Below are positions 10,652-22,427 of a DNA stretch of 64,000 nt, in pieces. Both the position numbers and the translations under genes were made by a program. The first letter of the stretch is position 1, and each line of letters opens with the position of its first letter. Source of the DNA: Nyssa sinensis (Eukaryota; Streptophyta; Magnoliopsida; Cornales; Nyssaceae); NCBI GenBank assembly GCA_008638375.1, contig CM018051.1:33391740-33455739 (forward strand), written 5' to 3'. The notes below the pieces were generated by a model that was not told the origin of the DNA, ran no database searches, and worked only from the letters and a program-made list of their open reading frames with translations.

Positions 10652-12851
10652 TGTCATGACTTGAAACCCATCCAATACGAATTAGGGGTTGGTGACCAAC
10701 ACTGTCACCTAGACAAGCCGTATAAAATCAAATAAATTGCTCAAGATAGTAAATTTTTTTCTTTTTAAACAAGTGCAAAAGCTACACATATGAAACTCAT
10801 CTGATAACCAGTCAACTTTAACAATCATCAATAAGATCATTCTCAATACAATTTCTATCATCATTAATTTTTATACAATTCTAATTACATTTTTCAACAT
10901 CGCTTTATCATATTATCTAATAAAATTACAATCCTTACAGGATTTGTTCAGTTAAGATTCAGAAGCTGTACACCATCAAAGTTTCCCACAACACATCACT
11001 AGTTACATAGTCACCATCACTACCTTTCTTTCTATATTGGGTTACCTAAAAAATTGTTATAATTCTGGAGTGAACTAACTTAAGCTCAATAAGTAAATCC
11101 GTCACTCTGCCATAGGGTACACAAGGGTGTATAACAAGCGAATAATCACAGGATTTCAAGTTCAAAGGAATTGGCCATCAAGCCAAAATAACACAGTTCA
11201 TAAGGAGTTCACAAATACGATAAAAATGACTAAGCAAGTCAACAAGCACAAATTTATCAACATATAATGTTTAGCTGCCCAAATCAAAGAGATTCAAATC
11301 GAATACAAAAGATAAGCCTCATAGGCGTATTTATCATTCAAAGAGTGACATCATCAAGTCAACAAATGATGTTTAATCAAACATATACAAATTTGAGTCA
11401 AATAGATACTATCGAAAAATAGGGCTTGACTACCCCCACACAACACTCATCCAAGTTCACTACTCATCTTTGGGTTCCCCTGAATGGCACCAAGAGCTCT
11501 TATCATCATATAAAAATGTCCTTATCAAGACAATGTGTTGGGTATCATTCCCAAACACTGACCCATAGGTTATCAGCATCCAAAGAGTCAAGAAAGGTGT
11601 TGTGACAAGCACAACCCTAGGTACTCACAAATAATGCTATTAGCAAAATAATTTCACAAAGTATGTGCCCTTACATAGATTACAAATGTCCACAACAAAA
11701 TAGATGACAATGATCACAAAAACAAGATATAGCCAATAAGTCAAAGGACTCATAGATATTCACAACAAATAGGATCTCAATAAATCACAAATTCCACATA
11801 ATGGGAACACAATAATCAATGGGTTGTGGACTTGAAGCAATTACTGATGCATGTATCAAGAAGCAGAAATTGGCAGCTATACAAGTAGGCCACATTGGTA
11901 GAGTAGAAATTCACATATTAGAGTTTGGGTTTACTTACATTGGGTCCTTAGTATTGCATTCCCATGCTGGTACCATAATAGCTATCCCATAATCTTGTTC
12001 CATTTTTCCATCTTTGGGTGATCCTATAATTATGGATCAAAAATACATTGTATGTCGAATCAACATACATTCTACTTTAGGTACCTCAATTTAGTGTTTA
12101 AAGTTCTTTTTGAACTTAGTTTAGTTGATTAAGAGACCCTTTAGATTCCCAATTTAGGGTTCGATGCTTTACAACTTATTTGGCCCTTCAAAGGAGTAAT
12201 GGTAATTTATACTTTTCATGTCCCATATTTTTCTATACATGATTTACGTATTTAGACTTCATTTTTCAGTCCAAACGGTACTTAAAACATTTACATAGAC
12301 CTTTTAATTTCATCTATACTCTTCTTGTAACTTTATTAAGTAGTAAGAATGTATTCCTCATTTTTCAGTTTATTACCGGACTTATTTCTCTCAAAAGGAC
12401 GTCATTGTCAGGTCCGGAATGTCAAAGATAATCAATTAATCTTTTTCGAATCTTAATTGCCCAATATGTGACTTATATTAAGCCTATGGGTATTTTTTTA
12501 TAATTTTACACTTTCACGTGTCATATTTTTTAGTGCTTCGTTTCCTAAAATGGACTCTACCAATGAGTCTGGACTATCAAAGAAAGTCAGAATAGACCAT
12601 GTGTGACATTTAATTGGCTTTGATGTCACTAAGGGCATATTGATAATTATTACATTTCACATGTCTATATTTTCGAGACTTCGTTTCATAAAATGGACCT
12701 CGTCATTGGGTCCAGAACGTCGAAGAAAGTTAGAATAGACTATTCTTTTATTTTATTCGGGTACGGAGCATTTATTATAATTAAATTAAATTATTTAATA
12801 TTATATATATAATTTGTACTTTTAATCCTATTAATAGATAAAGGTCTTGCA
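10652..12851 (-). mobile_element. 3' portion of a Gypsy LTR (K), reverse, adjoining J
   Basis: Begins TGTCATGACTTGAAACCC, the reverse complement of an LTR 3' end, and follows the order of reverse LTR F (27015-31796), for example the blocks near 11080-11110 and 27600-27640. It includes degenerate roughly 140-bp modules near 12540-12730. It ends around 12851, where CACTA coding resumes. Together with J it amounts to most of one LTR with the second part inverted. No coding potential was recognised. The right boundary is approximate. Confidence 0.65.
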
Positions 12852-12857
12852 TAACCA

Positions 12858-13600
12858 AGGATAGCTTGATGCGTATGATCAACTATATGCTTTGGCATGT
12901 GGCTTGAATGAAAGGATATTTTAGTACACTAGTTGCATTATTGATGGCGTTCGCTTTCACATGAAGCAATGTGAGGTGCATCTCCGAACACAAAATAGTG
13001 GTGTCATGGTTGAGGGCAGGTATGAAGCAGGACAAATCCTAGACTACTATGGTGTCGTAGAAGATATCATAGAGACACATTACTTGCATAACTCAATTTA
13101 TCTATTCAAATGTAATTGGTGGGATGTCAGTAATAGAAAGATCAGAATGCAGGTTGATAAACACCTCATAAGTGTTAATATGTCCTGGTCGGCATTTAAG
13201 GATGATCCTTATGTATTGGTTTGACAAGTCAAGCAAGTATTATAGTTAAAGTTCACAAAAAATAAGAGGTGAATGTGTATAGAAAATACAGTCTAGAAAT
13301 GTGTATAATGTAGTTGAACTTTAGGAGAGGGAGGAAGATTTAGATCGGAATGAGGAAGCACTACAAGAAGACTTTCAATTGGCTTATGATGGTATTATCC
13401 AACATGATTAAGTGCATGCAACGCCCACGGTCCAGCTGAATAGGATTGACGTAGAACCCAATCATATCGTAGCTGCTGCCTTTCGAAATATTATGTATTT
13501 AGATCCAAGGGACACAACATTCATCAATGATGATGAAAGTGATTTTGATGATGACATATTATTGGAGTATTGTTATGATAATGAAAAAAACTGTTAGAGC
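12858..13600 (+). pseudogene. TNP2-like CACTA transposase fragment, DUF4216 region and C-terminus
   Basis: Continuation of the TNP2-like gene after the LTR insertion. The segment DQLYALACG (about 12878) and CIIDGVRFHMKQCEVHLRTQ lead into NSGVMVEG, and then into the DUF4216 domain (LFKCNWWDV, VNMSWSAFKDDPYVL; 12961-13224). A stop (TGA at 13222) and other breaks follow. A tail rich in Asp and Glu (13412-13597, DDESDFDDDI) resembles TNP2 C-termini. Its join with the part at 8190-9063 is interrupted by about 3.8 kb of LTR. Confidence 0.8.
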
Positions 13601-13944
13601 AAATGATAATACAGACTTTGACGAATAATTTTCCTAGGTATTACATGTGTAATGTCGGATATAAATTTATTTAGTTAATTTTTGACATTTTCAACTATTT
13701 TTGTACTTATAAATATGGTAGGTCCTAGTACATGCTGCCGACTACCCACTACCCTAGGGGTCAGACCCACCAGACTCCATTGCTACGACAGGTACTGGCA
13801 TTTTCTCAACAGGCCCAGTTGCACTTGCTCCTACTATAGCTCTTGCTCTTGCTCTTGATGATGGTATTGCCACTGCTACGAGTATGTTATTAATTTTTAA
13901 TTCATATTTATATATTCTTGGTATTAACTGTTTTTATGATGTTT
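13601..13944 (+). other. Intergenic stretch between the two CACTA genes
   Basis: No confident gene. A Ser/Pro/Thr-rich reading around 13720-13870 could be a decayed first exon of the second CACTA gene, but no domain is visible. Confidence 0.4.
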
Positions 13945-15172
13945 CTTAAAAGAACTTTGACCTCCATGCCCAAATATGGGCATGGTAGGTCGAAGAATAC
14001 CATATTATAGTGACACAGGGATACGTCTAGGGGTGCCCACATTTGCATCGAGATCCCTGAGGGTATGACCAGACCTATAGGTGGGTGGGCACAGGACTTT
14101 GCCACCGAGATCAGCATCATTTGCCGACTTTGTGTGATACTTCATACCTCCACTTGGGATGATGCCACCGAGGAGTAGTGACAGGAGCTCCATGACCACA
14201 TATTAATATTTTTTTTATTATTTAATTCCATTTATTACTTACATATGTAATTAATCCCGTCTCTAATCTTAATATGAAATGATTTTGTAGGAGAAATTTA
14301 ATATTGGCCTACATTTACCGCATGTGTGATTGGTAATGGATAGGTACCTGGGGGTGCGCTTCAGGGATTACCATCATAAGCTGCACGTGCATTTTAGGAA
14401 GGAGGTAGATACAGGCAGAGAGCCCCACAGCAAGCCCTATAGAGGGGTGTCCCAAGAGGACTGGGTTGTCTTATGTGATCTGTGGGACACAGAAGAATTC
14501 AAGGTAATCAAATTGCATAATTAATATTTTATTATAATTTATGATATATATATATACATATATATATATATATTAACATTGTAGTTTTTAACGTACAAGT
14601 GGTTAGTGCAAGAAATATGGAGAGTAGGAGCAAGCAGAAAGTGAATCACTATAGTGGTTCACGTTCATTTTTACACCTTATGCATGCCATGTTAATTATA
14701 AGTTTGTCTATTTTTTCATATTAGAAATAAAAAAAATTATGAATCTTAGCTTAATAGTGTTATTATTGTTGCAGTGCGACCCGGATAATGGTACGTTGCC
14801 CAACCCCATTGATCTTTGGCATAGGACGTGTTTTAGCCCAAAGAAGGGTTGGGTGGACCTAGAGTCGCGATGCTATACGTAAGTTATCGTATACAAACCA
14901 CTCTTACTAAATTTAAATTTTATAAATAGTTTTAATACAGATAACATAACATTTATCATTTTGTAGGAGGAGATGCTGGAGAGACGTGCGCAGCCGACCC
15001 CCGAGGGAGAGACCCTGATAACTAATGACCAGATACGTGAGGCCGTTTTGGGCTGGAGGCGTGGATGGGTCCAGGGCCTAGGGGCGGGTGTCTGGCCGAT
15101 ATCGATATCATCTTCAGTGGACAATGATGTGAGCTTCCAAATGACCCACACAGAGGGCCAAGGCATTAGAGT
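13945..15172 (+). pseudogene. Second CACTA gene, plant transposase (Ptta/En/Spm) family, in exon-like blocks
   Basis: Recognisable blocks of the plant transposase (Ptta/En/Spm) family, separated by AT-rich intron-like gaps. First block, about 14035-14200: IEIPEGMTRPIGGWAQDFAT and IICRLC, with a premature TAG. Second, 14330-14505: FRDYHHKLHVHFRK and QEDWVVLCDLW. Third, about 14595-14690: SRSKQKVNHYSGSRSF. Fourth, about 14775-14880, around PIDLWHRTCF. Fifth, 14970-15100: RRAQPTPEGETLI and EAVLGWRRGWVQGLGAG. Such a protein is the usual partner gene of TNP2 in CACTA elements and probably binds DNA. It is cut at 15173 by an LTR start. At least one stop is present, so I treat it as dead. Confidence 0.78.
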
Positions 15173-15540
15173 TGTAACATCCCGTAAATTTTGTAATATT
15201 TTATAAATATTTAAAAATATAAATAATGGAAAATAATGATATATAAATGATTCATTATAATAAATATTAGGTTAGAGAGATTTTGGGAACCATTGGAGTT
15301 CATTTACACACATTAAATGACTTTGGGGCAAAATAGTCATGTTATTGTTATCACAAGTTGGCGCGAGTGTTGTACCTGATAAATATTGTATTATTACTTA
15401 AATGAACCTTAAAATTTTGGATTTGTGATGAATCACACTATGTACATATGGAAATGACAAAAACAAGCAATTAAAAGAAAAAGGGAAAATCATTTAAATG
15501 AGAGGCAAAGTTATAATTAAACAGATTAGGGTTATAAGGG

Positions 15541-15548
15541 TATAAATA
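15541..15548 (+). promoter_or_regulatory. TATA box in H
   Basis: TATAAATA follows GGTTATAAGGG about 370 bp after the H start and precedes a CT-rich tract (about 15600-15625), which is the layout of a plant LTR promoter. Confidence 0.5.
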
Positions 15549-16967
15549 TCCCATAACCATGACCTAGCAGCCCATTATTTTCATATTTCTAATTTCTATT
15601 CTCTCTCTAAACTCTCTCTATTCTTATGGCTAGAGCGGGAAGTTAGGGTTTTCATGTTTCTTTCACCTCTATCCTAAGTTTCTTCCTTTTTCATAGATTA
15701 AGGCTTCACAAAAGGATCTTAGAGCAAGATCCTCCATTATTAGGGCTCCTACACTGATTGGAAGTCTAGGGTTTGGAGGAAAGTTGAGAAAAATAAAGAG
15801 AACGAGCTAGGGTTTTGTACAAACCTTCAAGAAACGAGGCAGAGACTTCTAAACCTAGATGAAAAGTATGTGTATAGGTAGATTTAACAATTCATCATGT
15901 CATAGTTGTGTTAATGAATTGATTTTGCTAGTGAAATGGTGTTTGTTCATAGTTGTGTTAATGGATTGATTTTTCTAGTGAAATAAAAGTATATTATGGA
16001 TATGAATGTAAATGTAATTCCCTTGAATTAGTTGTTATTGAAAAAGGGGGAGAAATGAACATTTGGGGCTTGAAATGGAATTACGTCTTTTGTGTGCTCT
16101 TGAGTGCAGTGACATTTTTCTTACCCGGGTTTTTAATTGTGTTTGGGATGGTGTTTCCCATTGGATTGCAAGCCATAAACCCACACAGGTGATCATTTGT
16201 TTCTATCAGGTTAGTAGCCCGTAAAGTACATAGGCTTACCGGGGGCCGACTAGGAGAATAGTCTTCGGGGATTGGGACTTTGAGAGCTTGAGATGGAAAG
16301 TTTGAGAATTGTAATAACTTAGATGAAATATGAATCCTCAATTAAATTATTCATATTTTGTTGAACTTGGATGATGGTTCTCTTTTAGCTGATTATTTGC
16401 ATTAACATATGAAAGTTTGATAATTCTTGAATCTTTGTCCTTGTTGGCAATACATATTCGGTGAACACTTATGTGTCACTACACTAGAACAGGCATACAC
16501 GTATCACCACTTGCTTTTTCCTATGTTTAGAAGTTTCCTACTGGGGTTGTTGTATTGACGCCTACTAGATTGCAGGAATGGGCAAGGAGCCCACTTGATG
16601 GAGAAATCATTGTTGAAGCCTTTATGGATGCTTTGGTGAATTAAATTTGGAGGACCAATGATATATGTTTTATTTATGTTGATTCTTCCTTGATGTTGAG
16701 CTTATAGGAGTCAAGCTCTTTGATATGTAACCAAACTTGAAATATTTGAGATGTTTGGTATATAATGATGTTATGTGATTTAGGACTAATTGATGATGTA
16801 TATAACACTCTTGAATATTATAAAATGATGTGATTTGATATTAGGAATATCTTATTTTGTTGTGTCAAAGTTCGATGAAGAAAAGGGTTTAAGGATGAAT
16901 AAAAAAGTCACAAAAATAACATGTTCAGGTGTTGGATGACTGATTCAGTTGATTGAATGGAAGGACT

Positions 16968-16972
16968 AGTCG
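16968..16972. repeat. Target-site duplication, solo LTR B, left copy
   Basis: AGTCG, identical to 21128-21132. Confidence 0.9.
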
Positions 16973-18451
16973 TGTCACGACCCGAAATCCACCTTGTGCG
17001 GACCTCGTATCGCGACCGCCACCCTTCGGCCTGAGGGCCTTAGGGCAAGGCTTAGATAAGCGACAGTATCGGACAACGGCGCGGCTTGTGTTTACGGAAG
17101 CGTGAAAAACCTTTTTTTTTTCTCTTCTTATTTTAAATCTTTCGCACATCTGCCCAGTACTGTCGCTCTTCAGAACGGTATACATGATTATACATTCAGA
17201 GCATAATAAAAACTTAAAGGCTTTATAATTAATACATGTTTAACTGCCCCATGGGCTTAATACATAACAGTTCACTACTTCATAATACAAAAGTTACTAT
17301 TATAGGTCCATAGCATTCCACAAAAGAAGCTACTTAAACAATCCCTCCAAAAGAAAGAGGCTAGGTTTATCATCATAGTCATTAATATTAAGACTGCCGT
17401 CGATCACCTGAAAGGGGGGGCGGATAAAAATCTGGGTAAGCTAAACTAAGCTTGTGAGTAATTCCAGCATTCGTCATGGGGTTTCAATTGGCAGTGGTTT
17501 AGCACATGAGAGTTTATAAAATACTCACCACCAATTGCTCATATTCTTGAACACAGAATTTATGCATTCTTTAAAACAGATAGCTTTGAAACAATTAGAG
17601 TATTCAAGCTAAACATGTACTTCTTCAAATAAAGTATATGAACTTTAAAACACGTAGATATGCAAAGAAAAATGAGAGTAAAACTTGTTTTCATTTTTCA
17701 CTCATATCATCTTATCACTTTCGTTAGTAGAGTCCATTTCGAACCGGACTCCAGTCTTACTACAATGGAGATATCTCACACCTAGGGGATTAGATCCTGC
17801 TACTTGGCATTTTACGTGTCATAGTTGAATTTCAAAGAAACTCAACGTCGCATGTAGTGCTTATGCACGAGTTATCTTGCATTATCAGTGGCAACAAGAG
17901 GTATAAAACACTTACAAATAGATGCTATTTAAAAGCATTAAAACATGGCCTCCCTGTAGTTGCATTTGAAAACATATAACATATAACTTCTTCAGTAGAA
18001 CTTCAAATATTTGGAATAAGCAAATTCAGCATACTTAAAGAAATTGGCATTAGGAGAACTGTAGTAGAAACCATTCACTGAGCATATCAAAATCGAGTTT
18101 ATAAGAATAGAATAATTTAAAACAGGAATCATGTAATACTGAATTTGATATTCAAAACTTCATATATTTTGAACTTAAAACTTCTTCAAATCCATGGAGT
18201 TAAATTTCCACTTCAAATGCAGGGTTACTCACCTTATAGGTTAGGTTGGCTCTCAAGAGGTGCTTTGCCTTTCCCCTTCTCTCTTCTTAACCTAAAATAA
18301 TTTAGGAAATTTTCATAAATTCCCATATGCAATTAAATCAACTCGTGCTCTTGATCTATTCTTAGACTGTGTAAGTCTAATTCTAAAAACTAGTCTGACT
18401 CATTACGGTATTATATATATTTAGTTAGATAGTACCTCTGAAGCCATTCAT

Positions 18452-18727
18452 TTAATGTTTCTGTGTTTTCTCGTCTTCTTCCTCTTTTAGTTTTGCCTCA
18501 GCAAGTCGCCTTGCTGCTGCTTCCTGTGCGAATCGGCTCAAGGGGACTATTGGGGTTTTATAAATGAATGGTTTGATTGAGACGACTTCGGTTGTCTTGG
18601 CAATCCTAATTTTCCTGGCAATCACTTTTTGTTGCCACAGCAAGTCTTCCATGAATTCCTGTTGCTTTTTATCTGTTGCCCTTTGAGCCTTAGTCATAAT
18701 TGTAAATTCCTTCTGTTTCTTATCCAT
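18452..18727 (-). other. 91-aa open frame private to LTR B (possible captured sequence)
   Basis: Reads MDKKQKEFTI to EEEDEKTQKH, rich in Lys, Glu, Gln and Ala with helical, coiled-coil-like composition and a central Pro-containing segment (FIYKTPIVPLSRF). The frame is open on the LTR sense strand. At the equivalent place LTRs C (about 24800-24990) and D (about 55680-55860) carry unrelated AT-rich sequence, so it is either an insertion in B or a diverged segment. I do not recognise the family. It could be a captured host exon or chance. Confidence 0.4.
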
Positions 18728-19424
18728 TATAGTCTACTTGTATTTTAGCCTAAAACACAATTTAGCGTGTTAGCGAAATCAATTTCATTTTAAAATTATA
18801 CTCTTCCGGTAGCTCCATTAACTTTAAGTTTGATTTATTTACTTCACATGTTTACGTGTCGTGTCTTTCCGTATTTTACCTCGAAATACGAGCCTTAGTT
18901 TAGTACCTCGACAATGTTCTAGTTTATAGCCACCTGACTGATGTTATTCATTAAATTTTATGTCTCTTTATTTTAGACACTTCTTTTGGTCGAATAGACT
19001 TTACCATTGAGTCTGGAACGTCGAAGAAAGTCAATTTAGGCTTTCGCGGAACTCTGTGTGGGTTTGGTAGCAATAGGGGTATTTTGGTCATTTTTGCATT
19101 TTTACGGGTCTTTAATTTTTTGGGACCTCGTCTCATGACGTGGACCTCACCATTGGACTCAGAAGGTCCGAGATAGTAAGAATACACTAATAACTTGTTA
19201 ATTTTGGACAACGGGCATTTTTGACATTATTTAATTTAATTAATTAATTAATTAAATTTAATATGTATTATATATAATATATACATTTTGGTGCACCATT
19301 TTGGCACGGGATGGTCCTGTCCAAAATGGTTCGCACGCTTGGCTTTATTCTCTTGGTTCCTTGTTCGAGTCCCACTAGGTGCAACGCACCTTTTTATTTT
19401 CTGATTTATATATATATTAATTAC

Positions 19425-19426
<2 letters not shown>

Positions 19427-19459
<33 letters not shown>
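19427..19459. repeat. (AT)n microsatellite in LTR B
   Basis: Over 30 bp of AT dinucleotides immediately before the tRNA-like segment. Confidence 0.9.
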
Positions 19460-19461
<2 letters not shown>

Positions 19462-19482
19462 GTGCCATTATACACCACAAGC

Positions 19483-19553
19483 GTGCGCGTGGCCGAGTGG
19501 AAGGGAGGGGGGTTTTGGCGCGTGGGGTCATGGGTTCGAACCCCATGGCTTAC
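19483..19553 (+). ncRNA. Degenerate tRNA-like segment in LTR B
   Basis: 71 nt with an A-box-like TGGCCGAGTGG (19490-19500) and a perfect B-box-like GGTTCGAACCC. The T arm is intact: stem ATGGG/CCCAT around the 7-nt loop TTCGAAC. The putative acceptor halves pair at about five of seven positions. I cannot form a good anticodon arm, so a functional tRNA is unlikely. It is antisense to the LTR. A second B-box-like GTTCGAGTCCC lies at about 19363-19373. Confidence 0.35.
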
Positions 19554-20518
19554 GCCTTTTTCATATATTTTTTTTCCTGTTTTCTTAAAACCAAACGGCG
19601 GATAAGGGCATTAACCGCGTGTAGGTCATCTAAACCGAATACAGGATATTAAATTGGGCCTTATACGCATAACCAAACAAGCTGAATCAGGGTTTTAAAA
19701 ACCCTTAAGCAAAACGACATCGTGTCATATATGCGGTGGCAATATCGCAAGCCCCCACATGTCTGAGTCAACTTACTAGGTCTTTCAACACGAGTTGGCT
19801 CACTGTCTCCTTCCCCATTCGACCACCTACTGTTGCCCTAATTCCCGAACTCCTTTTCTTCCATTTTCGTGAAGTTTGGATCAATAGATCCTTACTGTTT
19901 TCATTCCAAAACGTTTCTGGGCCATCGTGTAAGGGTTCAACATTCATTTGAGGGATCAATCTGGTCTCACTAGCTCGGTTAAAGGTTTGATAATCAAACC
20001 TGTAACTCGATCGCACATGATCATTTTTGAGTCAAAATCGATGAGATTTGTTCTGTTGGGGTCCATTTTCCATAAGGTTTCATTCCCCATTCCTTAAACC
20101 TAGTTTTGAGGTGCAGTTGAGGTGTTGGGTTTAAAACTCGAAACCTGCAACTCAATATTTGAAGGTCTTACCTTATGTTTCTTGGTTGCAGTCATAAGTT
20201 TCTAGCATGCTTGTAGGGTCTAGTTAAGGTCTTAATAAGCCAAACATGGTTTGGTGGTGATGGATTCAGACATGCTGTAAGCAAGGTCCATTCATGGCTA
20301 TTGTTCATGGATTTGATGTTTTCGACTGTTTTCGTAGTAAATTTTCATGCTTGTTCTTGTTTAAACATGTTCCAAATATCATATATACAAAATCAAGGCT
20401 TAAAACAGTTCATACGTAGGAAGATTCTAGAGAGAGAAAAACATGAGAATTTTGGATTTACCTGTACAGTGGTCTCTCTCTCCCTTCTACTTCTGATTTT
20501 CTCCCTTCTTCTTCTTAG

Positions 20519-20542
20519 AACTCTCTCTCTCTCTCTCTCTCT
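20519..20542. repeat. (CT)n microsatellite in LTR B
   Basis: CT run, GA on the LTR sense strand, equivalent to the purine tracts of the other LTRs. Confidence 0.9.
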
Positions 20543-21127
20543 GTATGACTGAATGATGGTGTGGGTGTGTGTATACTAACATGTATATATGTATATAAAT
20601 ATATACATGATCATTAAATTTTTTTGGTTGCCCCAACCACTAGGTTACCCCCTTTTCTTGCTACAGCATCACAAATGAGTGCTTCCCTTTACTGTTTTGG
20701 GGCAGGCCATCATTTGGTCGTGTGTGTGTGTTTATATATATATATATATATCTGCATCTAATATAACTTACACACACTAACACACTTGGAGACACACACA
20801 CACACTTCCCAACTGACACACTTTTAGATATTTGTATTATTTATATACTACATATATATATATATTTAATTATTCTTATATACAACCATATATATACATA
20901 TACACACTTACACATATACATACTTGGTCACACATTACACCTTTAATGTGTGTATGTGTGTGTCATCATATTTTTTATTAATTATTACTAATAATTAATT
21001 TCTTATATTTAATCAATTAATAAGTAAATTAATTAATTATTCTCTTAAGTGTATAATCTTTACACTAATTTTTCATGGCCTCGTAATGCCTGCCATATGA
21101 CCCGATATTTTGGGTCGGGTTATTACA

Positions 21128-21132
21128 AGTCG
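21128..21132. repeat. Target-site duplication, solo LTR B, right copy
   Basis: AGTCG, identical to 16968-16972. Confidence 0.9.
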
Positions 21133-21629
21133 AATGGAAGTTAGAACCAGTCGATTGGAATTAACAGAAGGTAAAAAACCTATAAATCTAGAATTTTCAG
21201 TCGATTGAATGGTAGAATCAGTTGACCGAAAGCTAGACCCAGTCGACTGAAATGGACAGAAGCCAGATTCTGCTCTGCATTTATATTAAATTTCATTTAA
21301 GTAAATGGATTTATTTAATTTTATTTTCAGTTACTTAAGACATTATAATGTAAATAAAGAAGTGCCCCCCGTTTGGAACCAACAAAAATAGTCCCAAGAC
21401 CTAATTCGTTAAGAATAAAAAGTCAACTCTCTCTTCCAAAAATAAAATTTCTATTTTTCTGAAAATAATGCATTCGACCATAACTAGTTGGGTGGGTTAC
21501 CTTATAGCTAAAATTTATTAAAAATCATTTTTATACTATTGGATACCTGAGAAACAATTACCGGGACTTTTACAAGGCCAATTCCAAGAATTTTAAATAT
21601 CAAATTTTCTATGCCATAACGCGACAGCG
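21133..21629 (+). mobile_element. Sequence H, second part
   Basis: Continues the sequence interrupted by LTR B. Carries repeated AGTCGATTG/AGTCGACTG-type motifs (about 21128-21255), then AT-rich sequence without coding signal, leading into the 171-bp tandem repeat. Confidence 0.5.
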
Positions 21630-22427
21630 CCTTGGTCAATTCGGATGCTCGATTTGCAACTTATATAAAAAAATAAGGGACTTAAGTGATTAAAACGGTT
21701 TCTTTTGGCCCTTTGACCACCCAAAATACCCGAAAATAGTCAAACCACCACCAAACTAGCTCACACACCTCATGAATAATAAAATGCATGTGCTTAAACT
21801 TACTGAACACAATTTGGATGACCGGTTTGCAACTTATGTAAAAAAAGGGACTTAAGTCCCTAAAATGGGCTCTTTTAACCCTTTAACCTCCCAAAATGCT
21901 AGAAAATGGTCAAACCACCACCAAACCAGCTCACACACCTCATGAATAATAAAATAGACATGCTCAAACTTACATAATACAATTTGGATGCCCATTTTGC
22001 AATTTATGCAAAAAAAGGGACTAAATGATCAAAACAGGCCCTTTTAGCCATTTGACCACCCAAAATGTCCAGAAACGGTCAAACCACCACCAAACCAGCT
22101 CACAGACCTCAATATTAATAAAATACATGTGCTCAAACTTATGGGGAACATAATTCGGATGCCCGGTTTGTAATTTATGGATAAAATAAGTGACTTAACT
22201 CCTAAAAATAGCCCTTTTTGCCCCTTTAACCGCCCAAAATGCCCGAAAATGGTTGAACCACTACCAAACCAGATTACACACCTCAAGAATAATAAAATAC
22301 ATTTTCTCAAACTTACGAAACATAATTCGGATGCTCGGTTTACAACTTATGCAAAAAAGGGACTTAAGTCCCCAAAACGGCCCCTTTTGGCCATTTGACA
22401 GCCCAAAATGCCTGAAAATGGTCAAAC
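21630..22427. repeat. About 171-bp tandem repeat, copies 1-5
   Basis: Head-to-tail copies, recognised by the anchor TTTGCAACTTATG or close variants starting near 21656, 21829, 21999, 22170 and 22342 (spacing 170-173 bp). Each unit also contains GGGACTTAAGTCCCTAAAA, GACCxCCCAAAATGC, GGTCAAACCACCACCAAACC and AATAATAAAATACA. Small frames in it are by-products. The array is split by solo LTR C and resumes at 26313. Confidence 0.9.
22423..22427. repeat. Target-site duplication, solo LTR C, left copy
   Basis: CAAAC, one mismatch from CTAAC at 26313-26317. Confidence 0.7.

Larger units (their letters stand above)
8179..15172 (+). mobile_element. CACTA (En/Spm) transposon remnant, multiply interrupted
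   Basis: Remains of a class II CACTA element. The left side (TNP2 with DUF4218, 8190-9063) and right side (DUF4216, about 12870-13240, and a second transposase gene, about 13945-15172) read on the same strand in the order usual for plant CACTA elements. It is cut by Gypsy element 1 at 8178/8179, by a rearranged LTR at 9064 to about 12851, and by another LTR-like sequence at 15173. The CACTA termini and subterminal repeats are not visible, so the N-terminal half of TNP2 and both ends are missing. Confidence 0.8.
15173..16972 (+). mobile_element. LTR-like sequence H, first part
   Basis: Starts TGTAACATCCCGTAAA, which resembles Gypsy LTR starts, exactly where the CACTA reading breaks. It contains a good TATA box (TATAAATA, 15541-15548), CT-rich leader sequence and no recognisable protein. 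It is interrupted by solo LTR B at 16973 and continues at 21133. I did not find its 3' end, so whether it is an LTR, part of a full element or another repeat is open. Confidence 0.55.
16973..21127 (-). mobile_element. Solo LTR B, Gypsy, reverse orientation (4155 bp)
   Basis: On the plus strand it starts TGTCACGACCCGAAATCC and ends GGGTCGGGTTATTACA, the reverse complement of the TGTAATAACCCGACCC...GGGTCGTGACA pattern. A perfect 5-bp duplication (AGTCG) flanks it and there is no internal coding sequence, so it is a solo LTR left by LTR-LTR recombination. Same family as C and D by start, end and internal order, but it carries two private insertions: a coding-like segment at 18452-18727 and an AT-rich block with tRNA-like motifs at about 19260-19560. 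Confidence 0.92.

Noticed and set aside
16925..17185. Minus-strand frame at the left edge of LTR B
   Set aside because: Starts inside the LTR and runs over its terminus; no domain.
19483..19553. Functional tRNA gene
   Set aside because: Anticodon arm does not fold and acceptor pairing is imperfect; kept only as tRNA-like.
21630..22427. CRISPR-like spacing of about 171 bp
   Set aside because: The whole unit is repeated, not a short repeat with unique spacers.
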